Below are positions 34,765 through 45,598 of a stretch of 64,000 bases of DNA, piece by piece. The stretch is from Triatoma infestans (lineage: Eukaryota > Arthropoda > Insecta > Hemiptera > Reduviidae): assembly GCA_011037195.1 (NCBI GenBank), contig JAAEAF010003775.1, forward strand, positions 1-64,000. The letters are read 5' to 3'. The first letter of the stretch is position 1; each line of letters opens with the position of its first letter. Position numbers and translations under genes: made by a program. The notes under the pieces were generated by a model. It ran no database searches. It was given only the letters and a program-made list of their open reading frames with translations, and was not told where the DNA came from.

Positions 34765-35375
34765 AGTTTGGCCGACGCCCTGGCCAAGATAGGCGCTATG
34801 ACCCCACTTCTGGGGCCGGAACCTTTTTGTGGGATTAGCGACCAGTTTATGTTGGAGGAACTTAGGAAGGAGGAGGAGACGAAGAGATCTCAACTCTGGT
34901 ACTCCCTCCCCGGTTTGCGGCAGGCCAAGATCTGCTTGGAAAATTATAACCAACGGAGGTTGGAGGCCTGCATTGGATTGAGCAAGAACAAGCTCCGCGT
35001 TCTTACGGGTTTCCGCACGGGGCATTGCCGACCTAGAGGAGACCTGGTGAAGCTGGGTTTGGAAAGTGACAGCTCATGCAGATTCTGTGGGGAACTGGAG
35101 GAAACTCCACTACATCTCCTAAAAACTGTGCGGCTGCCACTCAGAGAAGGTTCCGGAACCTGGGCAGCTACCAGATGGAGGAGGGGGACATACCCTCTCT
35201 AGAGCCCGTCAGAATACTGGGGTTCCTTAGGGATCTCAGACTGATGGAGGTGTTGAGAACGGATGTTCAAATTGGAAATCTGTTAGGGTGCTGTGGGCAA
35301 GCCTGCGGCACCCAGGGGGCATAGCACAATAGACCGGATAAAGGTCGCAGTGCGTTGGCCCCCCCGCTTCAAAAA
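34765..35375 (+). pseudogene. LINE C-terminal region (family D-related)
   Basis: A 144-codon frame (34768-35202) begins at ADALAKIGAMTPLLGPEPF, the end of RNase H and the start of the C-terminal domain. It carries LRVLTGFRTGHCRPRGDLVK and the finger CRFCGELEETPLHLL. A shift near 35120 moves the rest to another frame (to 35324). GC-rich against AT-rich flanks; truncated at both ends of the element. Confidence 0.8.
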
Positions 35376-35689
35376 AAAGTATAAAATGAAATCATTATAG
35401 ACTTTTTTTTAGAAAATTCCAAAATATTTCTTAATAAACTTTAAATTCATAATTCCAGTTAATCGTTCAAATTCTGAAAATTCAAATTTTGAATTCTAGC
35501 TATATCGCTGAATTTGTATTATTATTACATAAATGGTAGAACCATACACTGTATTGAAGTGGCACTTTATAGGGAAGTGTAACATTACTGATTCCCGGAA
35601 ACCGCACAAAAAATTCAATTTTTCCGGACAAATTTTTAAAATAAATGTGTTAGGGATTCATGTAGGTCTGGAGCTACGATCTATTTTGA

Positions 35690-36545
35690 GACCGGAGATC
35701 ATTTTACAGTATCTCTTGCTGAATGGATCACAGTCTTCCAGACTGAGTTTTATGCTATTCTTTGTTGTGTCTTGGATGAGAGGTTACGAAACACTAACTT
35801 AAAAGGTGTTTGTATTTGCTCGGACAGCCAGCTGCGCTGAAGGTACTGAGTGCATGTGTTTTCACTTCCAGGTTGGTGTTTAGAATGTTCTAAAAGACTG
35901 GAAGAGCTTTCTTCTCTGAAGGATGATGAGGAGGTGGATAGGTTTGCCAAATTAGGCTCCTCTCCCCCTTTCATTGGTCCCGAGCCTGCTGTTGGCCTGT
36001 CTTCTGGCACATGTCTGTCAGACTTCCAGACATCGACAGCTTCACAACATTCATCCTTATGGATGAGCTCAGTTGGTTTTCGGCCGTCCAAAATGCTCAT
36101 CAGGGGGTCCGGACAAGGCCATTTTAGTGAGACGTTGCTGTGTTTTTCACGGAGCTCTCTCAGGCATCTGGTTGGATCCCTTATTGGACATTGTGGTTTA
36201 AGGAGACATCTTTACATAATGGGGCTCATCCAGTTTGTAGAGTCTGTGAGACAGAAGAGGAAACACCCTCCATCTTATGGCAGATTGCCTGGGTTGTGAG
36301 GAAATTAGATTCAGGACCTGTGGTCGAAATAGGATGTCTGTGGAAGAGCTTAGGCTATTTCCGCTTAAGGTTATTATCCGATTTGTTCGGACTGCGGTGA
36401 ATCTTAGATGGGTAAGGTCCGGATCTGGATATTTGTTCTAGACCCGGTTTGTTGTTATTTTTCTTGGGGTAGCTATATGGGCCCAGTGGATAGCTTTGGA
36501 TAGCGTAGGGTTTGGTCCCTTCCTGCAGACAACTAATAGTAATAG
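35690..36545 (+). pseudogene. LINE C-terminal region (family E, copy 1)
   Basis: RNase H traces (CSDSQLR-like at 35818) lead to VDRFAKLGSSPPFIGPEPAV (35850-36299 frame), LVGSLIGHCGLRRHLYIMG and a broken finger (CRVCETEEETPSIL in the next frame). The 3' UTR (TATATGGGCCCAGTGGATAG) and terminal TAATAGTAATAGG-like tail are shared with the copy at 57.8-58.5 kb. Confidence 0.75.
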
Positions 36546-36880
36546 GTATTCATGTGTTTAGATACTATAAGAAATTTAAAGAAAATCGTTGAAGCAGTTT
36601 TATAAAATAAGTGTGAAACTGATAAAAAAAAAAAAAAAAAATTCAGGAAGGTCGTATACTTCCAGCCGATGATGGATTTTGTACGAAACTTTCGTGTCAG
36701 ATGCGGTGGTAGTATTTAAATGGAGTAATAATAAGTTTGAGCTTCCTCAAAGTTTATGGGTTATTATTTTAAATGTTGTTGAGCTTTAATCTAGCGATAG
36801 TCGTATGGACTACACTGTAATTGTATTCGAGTCACTCGTTACTGTATGAACCCACATCATATATTTTGCTTTCTTTTTTT

Positions 36881-37834
36881 TACTTTCTCTTACTCCTAGT
36901 AACAGAAAGTATTGTAATCTTGCCATATTTTCGATATCGCATTTTTACCGGAAATATCGGTTTTGAGGTGACCTCAGTACAAAAAAGTGGTATTTAGAAA
37001 ATGGTCTGTGTGTGTGTGTGTGTATGTGAACAGCATAGCTCAAAAACGAAAAATCGTATAAAGTTGAAACTTGATATTCCGTTTAGGTATCACCATGGGA
37101 TCTGACAGTACCTTATCTGTCAAAATTCCTCAACCGGAAGTATCACTTTACTAGTTGGCTTTATTACATTTTTGCGATTTTCTCAAAAATGGCTGTTATA
37201 TCAACTAACACATATATTTACACATCATTTGTAACATTTCTCCGGAAAAATTCATTTAAGGGTAGTTTTGGGGGAAAGGTGGGGTTAGGTTTTCCTCTAA
37301 AGTGGTATTTCAGTTAACTTTACAATTCTATCATCTAAATAATATTAATTAGAATTAAATATGTGGTTGAAATTCCGAGTTTGAAAAAATCGAATGATCG
37401 GAAGTGCGTTTTTTCTTGAAATATATTTTTCAGTTTTTTGCTATTTTCTCGAAAACGGCTCCAACAATTTTCTTTATAGTAGTAATGTGTACTATACACA
37501 TAAAGAGCTACAACTTTTATCTGAAACATTTCTCCTGATAATGTCATTTAACTGGGCTTTTAGGGGAGTGGTGGGGTTATATTTTTTCTCTAAAGTGCTA
37601 TCATAGTTGATTATACAATTCTACCATCCAAACAAAATTAATTAGAAATAAATAGATCGGCCAAAATTTCGAGTTTCAAGAAAATTAGTAAACCAAAAGT
37701 GCGCTTTTACTGAACAGTTTTTTTTCAGTTTTCGACGAATTTCCTTAAATTTGCTTACGCTAAGTATAAAATTTGTCAATTATAATTTTGAAAACTTGTG
37801 TAAGAGAAAGTTGGGTGTGAGTGTTTCACACCAG
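36881..37834 (+). repeat. Rep-A, full-length copy
   Basis: From TACTTTCTCTTACTCCTAGT to TTTCACACCAG. First monomer at CAACCGGAAGT (about 37131); the second and third starts have drifted (ATCGGAAGTGCG, ACCAAAAGTGCG). T runs on both sides. Confidence 0.88.
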
Positions 37835-37940
37835 TTTTTTTTTTTTTTTTTTATACACCCCATCGATTTGTATTTATATTTTTATCGGTGTTGGCTTCAT
37901 CCTTCGGCCATTAACTTTTATTATTATTATTTTTTTTTTT

Positions 37941-38926
37941 TACTTTCTCTTACTCCTAAAGTAAGAGGAAGTATTGTAATCGTGTCAAATTCTCTGTATC
38001 GAGTTTTCACCGGAAATATCCGTTTTGAGGTCCCCTGAGTAAAAAAAAAAGTTGGTTTTAGCAAATGTTCTGTGTGCTGTGTGTATATGTATGTATGTGT
38101 AAAAGCATAGCTCAAAAACGAAAAATCGTAGAAAGTTGAAATTTGATATTCTGTTTAGAGGTCACCATGGGATCTGACTGTACGTTATCTGTAAAAATTC
38201 CTCAACCGGAAGTACCACTTTACTAGTTTTTACTTTTTTGCGATTTTCTCAAAAATGGCTCCGACGATTTTCTTTAAACTTAAAATCAACCACACATACA
38301 AAGAGCTACAACTTTTATTCGAAACATTTCTCCGGGAAAATGCATTGAAGGGCACTTTTAGGGAAGGGGTGGGTTAGGTTTTCCATCTAAAGTGCTATTT
38401 CAGTTTATTAGACAATTCTGCCATCTAAATAATGTTAATTAGAATTAAATATGTTGTTGAAATTCCGAGTTTGAAAAAATCGGATAACCGGAAGTGCGTT
38501 TACTTTACCACTTTACTAAATGATTTATTCACTTTTTCGCAATTTTCTCAAAAATGCTCTGACGATTTTTTTGAAACTTCGTATATAAACTAAACATGCA
38601 AAGATCTACAACTTTTATCTAAAACATTTCTCTGGGAAATTTCTTTTAAGAGCACTTTTAGGGGAGGGGTGGGGTTAGATTTTCATCAAAGTGCTATCCT
38701 AGTTGATTATACAATTCTATCATCCAAACATAATTAGTTAGAAATAAATAGATGACTGAAATTCCGAGTTTCAAGAAAATTAGTAAACCGGAAGTGCGCT
38801 TTTACTGAACAGTTTTTTCAGTTTTCGACGAATTTCATTAAATTTGGTACACAAACTATAAAATTTGTCAATTATCATTTTGAGAACTGGAGTAAGAGAA
38901 AGTTGTGTGAGTGTTTCACACCAGAT
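37941..38926 (+). repeat. Rep-A, full-length copy, tandem to the previous
   Basis: The best-preserved copy: ACCGGAAGT at 38205, 38487 and 38787 (spacings 282 and 300), 5' hairpin CTCTTACT...AGTAAGAG, 3' hairpin GTGTGAGTGTTTCACAC. Only about 105 bp separate it from the copy to the left. Confidence 0.9.
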
Positions 38927-39074
38927 TTTTTTTTTTTTAACCTCAGTAATATAACTGATAAGATGTAATAATGTAGGGGGATGAATCTAAGCACGCTAGT
39001 ATTCATTGTACGTTCCGGAGAATTTCCGGTCATTATGCATGTGTTGAACACAACTGGCTATACTTTTGTGCAAT

Positions 39075-39290
39075 TTATGAGACACTATACCAGTAGCCGA
39101 GAGGACTAGGGGATGCTACTCGAACAGCCTCTTTCACTTCCCACAGTCTCTTTATTTTGGATCCAAGCTCTGCATACTTCCGCTTTTTTTCCGCCATTAC
39201 TTGTAGGAGGTTGTTGGTATTCGGAACTGCTATGTCCACCAACGTTACTGCCTTCCTCTTCTTGTCATAAAGGAAAAATTTGAAATAAAA
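39075..39290 (-). pseudogene. LINE C-terminal fragment (VDIAVPNTNN-type domain)
   Basis: Minus-strand frame reads KAVTLVDIAVPNTNNL, AEKKRKYAELGSKIKRLWEV and a short tail. This pattern (IDIAxPx...EKxxKYxxLxxEIxxxW) occurs downstream of the RT in several animal non-LTR retrotransposons and resembles a restriction-like endonuclease core. It sits between Rep-A pieces. Confidence 0.6.
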
Positions 39291-39292
39291 GG

Positions 39293-39412
39293 AACATTTT
39301 TTCAGTTTTAGAAGAACTCCAGCGAATTTCATTAAATATGGTATACTAACCATAAAATTTGTCAATTTCAATTTTGAAAACTAGAGTAAGAGAAAGTTTT
39401 CACCAGATTTTT
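39293..39412 (+). repeat. Rep-A, 3' end fragment
   Basis: TCAGTTTTAGAAGAACTCCA through AGTAAGAGAAAGTTTTCACC; flanked by a LINE scrap on the left and a SINE on the right. Confidence 0.7.
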
Positions 39413-39627
39413 TTTAATTTAAGGCGCGTCAGCATATATGGTCATTGGTCTTCTCAGTGCATGTCCCGCCTCCTGACAGCGTACTCTCGTTACAAACAAT
39501 ACTGTCCATCGTAGGGACAGTGAGCTGTAGAGGCTCCTAGAAAAAGAAAATTTAACGGCAGCACTACTGAACTCAAAACCTCAGTGTGGCTAGGCCAGTG
39601 TGCACCCACTGAACTAAACCCTTTTCC
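39413..39627 (-). mobile_element. tRNA-derived SINE, diverged copy adjoining Rep-A
   Basis: Same family, minus strand. A and B boxes have mutated (TTTAGTTCAGTGGGTGCACA; TTTTGAGTTC). Its A-tail end merges with the T run at the end of a Rep-A piece (39412). Confidence 0.65.
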
Positions 39628-39934
39628 TATCATCATTTTTATTATAATTCCTAATTTGAAGTAATTTTATCACTATTACACATATAATATTGATAATATC
39701 TCCAGCAAGAGAAAGTTGTTGATAAGTTTTATACTAGATTTTTTTTTTTTTTGTTTATATTTATATAAATACGGGGAATTCAACCATATTTGAAAATTTA
39801 TAGTCATGAAATTGATGGTGTTTACACAAGTGAAAATGGACATTTAAACTAAAATAAACATTAGTAAAATTAATCTCTGAACAATATGGCCAAAAATATA
39901 GGAAGGGAAATGTGTAGAACTCGAGTTCATATAT

Positions 39935-39964
39935 ATTCTATATATATATATATATATATATAAT
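39935..39964 (+). repeat. (AT)n microsatellite
   Basis: About 13 AT dinucleotides after a TATATTC imperfect stretch, followed by GTGTATGTGTTTGTGTGTG. Confidence 0.8.
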
Positions 39965-40415
39965 GTGTATGTGTTTGTGTGTGAATATGTTAGGACTGCG
40001 CTAAAATCCATCTTGATAATACATACCCCCCCTTTTATATGACAGACATAAATCTTGCTTTATAATTAACTATACGATATTACTGTTTATAATATAAAGT
40101 TCACTTTATGTTTAGTTAACCCTTAAACCACAACGTTAAGTTATTGTTGCATTTGCTACCACATGGGGTCAGATCCGACCCAGCTGAAATTTTTTGGAGT
40201 TTAGGAGAAAAGTATCTAATTTCTTGTATGTAATTATTTGAAACCATGAATTTAGCACATATATTATTATCATATTTATTGATAGGACAGAACACAATCA
40301 ACTATCGAAACAATAAAATGTATTATAATCATTAATTTCCCAATAAAACAGGTAAAATAATCAATCATTTAAAAAATTACTCATATTACAAATAAAACTG
40401 TATCTCCTTCATCAC

Positions 40416-41475
40416 TTAATGTTCACTGTTTTCTAAACAAAATGTGCAAATTACATTCTTATGTTCTCCACATAAAAATTCTTTACATATGCAGCAGATT
40501 TCGTTGCCTTTTCTGTCTTTTTCGGGAGGACACATAACACATCTTTTTCTTTTTTTTGAACTTCCGAGTAAGCATTGAATTTTTGAATTCTGATCTTTTG
40601 AGTAAGCATTAATTTCGATTTCTACACCAAGAACATTTGCTATGGATGTTCTAAGCTCTCTAGTTAAATGTTTGTTTCTCATCCTCTCTTTCAAATGTAG
40701 TTCTACTAATGAATAGGCAAGATCCTTGAGAAATTTTGATCTACTTTGGTCTCCTCCGTTAAATTTATATATGACAAAGGCATTTATACCAGCAGCATCT
40801 AATACGCCATAAAAATATCGCAATGGCCAACGTCTTGTCTTGCGTGCGGTTGTCATATTATGGCACAACTGGTCGAAAACATCTACTCCTACTTTTGTTT
40901 TGTTATAGCATTCTATTATTTCGGGTTTGTTGGAATATGGGTTGATCTCCCCTACTGAATGCATTGACGATAATAATATTACATTTTTATTTCTTTTTGG
41001 AGTAAAAGACGTCAACATTCTGTCTGGTTCATATAGAAATCGAGATGTCATAATCGGTAACTTTGCGACATTGATCAGGAAATCTGGTATCTCCCTTCTG
41101 TTTTTTCTCATGGTTCCAACCATGGTCAAGTTTACTTTGGATAATTCTTCCGCCAATTCGCATGAAGAAAACCAATTATCCATGGTCACGTTCCTATTAG
41201 TTCCTTGTATGGACCGGGTTAGAGATAAGACATATTGAGTGGGGTACAATAAGTCATCAGGCTTTCTTTTTACTTGTTTCCCATGATATGGAATACCATT
41301 ACAAAAATAGAAAGTTTTGGCATCGCATAACGATATTATTTTTAAACCGTATTTATCCGGTTTGGAAGGTAAATACATTTTAAAGGGGCATCTTCCCCTG
41401 AAACTTAACAAAGTTTCATCAACAGTCACATATTCCGAGGGAGTGTACAGCTTATTTCTAATAGTACAGCTGCTG
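40416..41475 (-). pseudogene. piggyBac transposase, catalytic and C-terminal part
   Basis: The continuing frame (open from 41564, homologous from about 41475 onward) begins around YTPSEYVTVDETLLSFRGR, the first catalytic Asp. It continues with RNVTMDNWFSSCELAEEL (second Asp) and KTKVGVDVFDQLC (third Asp), so the DDD triad is complete. It ends in a cysteine-rich domain (CVMCPPEKDRKGNEICCIC...CTFCLE) typical of piggyBac. Together with the N-terminal frame the length (about 620 codons) matches the family. A frame change somewhere near 41455-41475 separates the two parts; it may be a true mutation or a sequencing/assembly indel. Confidence 0.9.
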
Positions 41476-42282
41476 ACAATTATCCAAAAAACAGTGCCAA
41501 AATTCTCTGAAAGCTGTAAATTTATCAGATCCAACTCTCTCCTTTCTGGTGGTTTTATCGTCAAACCGCAGTGCAGACAGTAAAAATTGAAATCTGTTTT
41601 TACTCATGGCACATCTAAACATCGAAGGACCATAAATAGGTGAAAAAATGTCTTCTACCGTTAATTTTGCATTTTTTAATACCCTGCAAAGGTACAGAAC
41701 TCCTAACAGAGCTCTAATTTCGGGAATATCCGTTGAGCCAGTGTATCTTTGTTCAGTGGTACATTTAGCTGTTTTATTTGTAATTTCTGCATTTGTGTAT
41801 GCTACTGTTGTTTTTAACATAGATTCAGAAATCAGTAAAGAAAATATATCTTCTGGTTTAGTAAGACCCAATGCTGGTCCTTTTGGACCAGGGAGTCGCA
41901 TGACTAGATTTTTGGAAGGAGTACGTGACCGTATGGTCTGAAGCGGCTTATCTGTCCAGATAGTTTTTTCGTCTCGACCAAGAATAAAGTTCCTATCTTC
42001 TGCTAAAAAGATAGTTTCAGTCGTGGCAGTGAGATCGTCTACGTCAAATTCATCAGGAATATCATCATCATTCTCAAGACAACCATCCTCAAACTCACTG
42101 CACGACTCGCTTCCAGAACCATCTAATTCGTCTGAATTCTCTTCCTCAAGACGTATCTGCCTTAAAAATTCCGCTCTTATATGTCCTCGGTTACAAACTT
42201 TCTTGACATTTTGAATTTCTAAAAAAATAAATAAATATAAAAATTTGAAACAATAAACACAACGTTGGGTCGAATCTGACAT
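41458..42282 (-). pseudogene. piggyBac transposase, N-terminal part
   Basis: A 274-codon frame starts at an ATG about 180 bp inside the terminus. Residues about 40-85 are acidic and Ser/Glu/Asp-rich, as is usual for piggyBac N-termini. From about residue 130 the DDE_Tnp_1_7-type fold begins (RLPGPKGPALGLTKPEDIFSLL, cut here to the recognisable RLPGPKG...PEDIF, then ALLGVLYL and SKNRFQFLLSALRFDD). The frame runs to DNCQQLYY and stops. The residues about 20-45 from the start are an unusual aromatic run (YLFIFL) with GT...TTTTTTTAG around it, so a tiny intron of about 45 nt is possible there. The catalytic aspartates lie in the downstream segment, so this part alone cannot be functional. Confidence 0.88.
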
Positions 42283-42597
42283 GATAAGAGAAGCTGCAAT
42301 TTTAAAAGGCTGGTAAATAACCTCAAACTATAACCTCACTTACCTCTATTGGACAATGGTTCGAGAATGACTGACAACGAAGTTACTGAACGCCCCACTC
42401 CTCTAAAATCACTATTAAACTCACTACAGTGTTCCCAACACTCACTGGGTCGCATACGACCCAGACGTTGTGGTTTAAGGGTTAATTGAAATTTTCAATA
42501 ATCCAACTATTATTTTCCACTTTAATTAAATTAAGTGTTCAATGAGAATTCGATGAGTTTTGAATAATTATATCTATTTAAAATATTATTTTCTTTT

Positions 42598-42990
42598 ATC
42601 GATTGTATTTGTGGAAGTATTACGATCGTGACAAAATTTCGATATTGTGTTTCGATCATCGGAAATTCAAGAAAAAGGTGTTTTAGCTAATAGTCTACAG
42701 ATGTTGTGTGTGTGTGTGTGTTTATGTTAGCGAGAGATAGGGAGAGAGAGAGAGAGAACAATATAACTCAGAAAAAAAAATTGCTGAAGCTCAAACATGA
42801 TACCGTCAGATACCATCAGTACAACCGCCACGAAGTTTTGAGTCAATAACAATCACCGGAGATGTAACTTAACTAAATGTTTCACTTTTTCAGGATATTA
42901 TTGAAAACGGCTACAACGACTTGCTTTAATTGGGAGTGTTCTGGCAGAGCAATAACATTTAAGCTTCCCTTTAATATACCACTTCAAAAC
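42598..42990 (+). repeat. Rep-A, diverged 5' part
   Basis: GGAAGTATTACGATCGTGAC and GATACCATCAG mark the 5' segment; contains TG and AG microsatellites. Its start lies about 115 bp right of the piggyBac. Confidence 0.55.
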
Positions 42991-44478
42991 GATTTATGAT
43001 TCTTAGTATCAATACTAAGTGTTAATAAAACAAAACTCTTCTTATTACTTGTTCTTATTCCTAGTAAGAGGATTGTAATCTTGTCAAATTTTCTATATCG
43101 TATTTTCACCGGAAATACACGTTTTATGGTACCCTGAATCCAAAAAAAAACCTTGTTTTTAAAAAATGGTCAATGTATGTATATGTATAAAGTACAGCAT
43201 AGCTCAAAAAACGAAAAATCGTAGAAAGTTAAAACTTGATATTCCGTTTAGATATCACTATGGGATCTGATAGTACGTTATTTGTCAAAATTCCTCAACC
43301 GGAAGTACCTCATTACAAGTTTTTTTTTTTTTTTCTTACTTTTTTGCAGTTTTCTCAAAAATGGTTACAACGATTTTCTTCAAACTTTGGGATATCGGTT
43401 GCACATACTAAGATCTACAACTTTTACTTGAAACATTTCTCTAGGAAAATTCATTTAAGGACCCTTTTGGGGGAGGTATGGGATTAGGTTTTTCTCTAAA
43501 GTGTTATTTTAGTTTGCTATACAATGCTGTCATCTACAATGCAGACGATATATTTAAATATTAATTAGAATTAGATTAACTTTCCGAGTTTAAAAAAAAA
43601 AAAATCGGATAACCGGAAGTGCGTTTATAGTGTAATCCATTTTCCAGTTTTCTGGTATTTTCTCGAAAACGGCTTTACACGATTTTTTTTTAAACAAGGA
43701 ATGTGAATTACACATATAATGACCTACAACTTTTATTTGAAACATTTCTCCTGGTAATGTCATTTAAGATGGCTTTTGGTGGAAGGGTGGTTTTTCTCTA
43801 AAGTGCTATCATAGTTGATAATATAATTCTACCATCCAGACAAAATTAATTGTAAATAAATAGCTGGCCAATATTCCAAGTTTCAAGAAAATTATTTAAC
43901 CGGAAATGCGCTTTTATTGAACAGTTTTCCATTTAGGGTCATTTTTGAGGGAGCAATGGGGTTAGATTTTCTTCTAAAGTAGATTTCAGTTTTCTACCAT
44001 AAACAATCATCATCTAAATTAACATCAACAATTCTATCATCTAAATAATATTAGTTAGAATTTAAATATGTTGTTGAAATTCCAAGTTCGAATAATATCG
44101 GATGACAGGAAGTGCGTTTTCACTGAAAAGTATTTTTTCGTTTTCTGCTATTTTCTTTAAAACGGCTCCAACGATTTTCTTTAAACTGCATATATATATA
44201 TATATTTTTTTTTTGCAACGCCGATTTATATTGGCATCAAACCATTCGCTGGCGAGCAGTCCAATAAAAGGGCTAATCATATAAAGAACTACAACTTTTA
44301 TTTGAAACATTTCTCCTGGTAAAGTCATTTAAGAGGTTGGGGGGGGGGGTTATGTTCGCCTCTGTAGTGCTATCTTAGTTGATTATACAATTCTACTATC
44401 CAAACAAAATTAAATAATAAATAAAAAATAGATTGCCAAAATTTCGAGTTTCAAGAAAATTAGTAAACCGAAAGTGTG

Positions 44479-44952
44479 GAAAGAAGCTTGAAACATAGAG
44501 AATTTCTTCTACCTCCACTATATATTCTTGAGGCTGTTGCTATCCAGGTGACTACACACACTGGACCACTAACAATCATATCTGCTTACCTAAGACCAAA
44601 TACCAGACTTGAGCAAGACGACCTACAACTAATCTTTACACAAAACAGTACACTATTACTAGGAGACCTTAACAGTAAACACACATACTGGGGATGTCGT
44701 GCGACCAATAACAACGGAACTCGACTATTGACAGCAACGGACAACTTAAATATTCTAATTTCATCCCCAGAAGAACCCACATTTTACCCCACTCACCGTA
44801 ACTACCAAACTGACATACTGAATATCGCACTATCACATAATATTAATACACCTATATATTTGGACTCCCTTGACGAACTGGACTCTGATCATCTTCCTGT
44901 ACTCTGTAGGTTTCATTCCCATCTACAATTCAATGAGCCCCGCCGAAGTTAA
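44479..44952 (+). pseudogene. LINE apurinic-type endonuclease domain, C-terminal part
   Basis: The frame shows the closing motifs of a LINE exonuclease-endonuclease-phosphatase domain: ISAYLRPN, then LLLGDLNSKHTYWGC (the GD-N-x-H/K catalytic loop), TFYPTH with TDILNIALS, and the terminal ELDSDHLPVLC with the catalytic Asp-His pair. It closes at a TAA at 44950 just after this motif; the coding sense appears to continue in another frame, so an indel is likely. The first half of the domain is absent. Confidence 0.85.
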
Positions 44953-45132
44953 TCACTGGAAAAGTAGAATGGGAAGCCTTCAGACATGACATAAACAAAC
45001 TACTGACAATACCTACACATTACAGAGCCCCAAACGATATCGACACTTCACTGGATCTATTTAGACAGACAATATATACAGCTGTATAACTCTACCTACA
45101 AAAGACAAAATAACAACATTAGACAAAACCAG

Positions 45133-45598
45133 TTGCCTTTACATATTCTCAGTTTAATACATGAAAAAACAGAATTCGCAAGCTTTGGTAGAGAACTAGG
45201 AACCCCACAGAAAACGCACTTCAATCGACTAATAAGACAAATTAAATGGAAACTTGACAATCACAGAATCTCTAAATACAGATCTTTGTTAGAAGGAATG
45301 ACCCCGGGTGACTCTTGTCTCTGGAAAGAAACAAAAAGGCTACTAAACGAACATTCCCCGATTCCTCCACTGATTACAAGAAACGGCCTGGCAAAAAGTG
45401 ATGAGGAAAAGTGCGAAGTACAAATTCACTCATCTCTCTACTCATCTCGAAGACAAATTCACTCTAACTGACCAGACTGTCGTCACTGACGAAGACATTA
45501 ACAACGAACTACAACAACCACACCAAACGACAGAAATTCCTATCTTATACACTTCTCCTTCTAAAATATTTACCATAATCAACGGACTTCCCAAATAA
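45133..45598 (+). pseudogene. LINE linker between endonuclease and reverse transcriptase
   Basis: Two overlapping frames (45133-45471, then 45398-45598) carry the basic linker of the jockey-like polyprotein: RQIKWKLDNHRISKYRSLLE and LWKETKRLLN. These resemble the region preceding the RT palm in jockey-clade elements. The frame switches within 45398-45471 and a TAA at 45596-45598 then interrupts it. Beyond that stop the same frame stays open into the RT. Confidence 0.7.

Larger units (their letters stand above)
40120..42481 (-). mobile_element. piggyBac-superfamily transposon, nearly intact
   Basis: Seen: the element is 2362 bp with 17-bp perfect terminal inverted repeats (CCCTTAAACCACAACGT at 40120-40136 and its complement at 42465-42481), flanked on both sides by TTAA (40116-40119 and 42482-42485), the piggyBac target. 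Inside each terminus is a palindromic subterminal block of the form TGGGTC(N)6GACCCA (about 40164-40182 and 42446-42463). The transposase lies on the minus strand in two overlapping frames. Perfect ends and a single visible frame break suggest a recent insertion. Confidence 0.93.

Noticed and set aside
37927..38115. ORFs inside Rep-A copies (several 60-90 codons)
   Set aside because: Different copies open different frames and none is shared, so Rep-A appears non-coding.
40927..42214. Plus-strand ORFs of 63-103 codons within the piggyBac
   Set aside because: Antisense shadows of the transposase coding frame.
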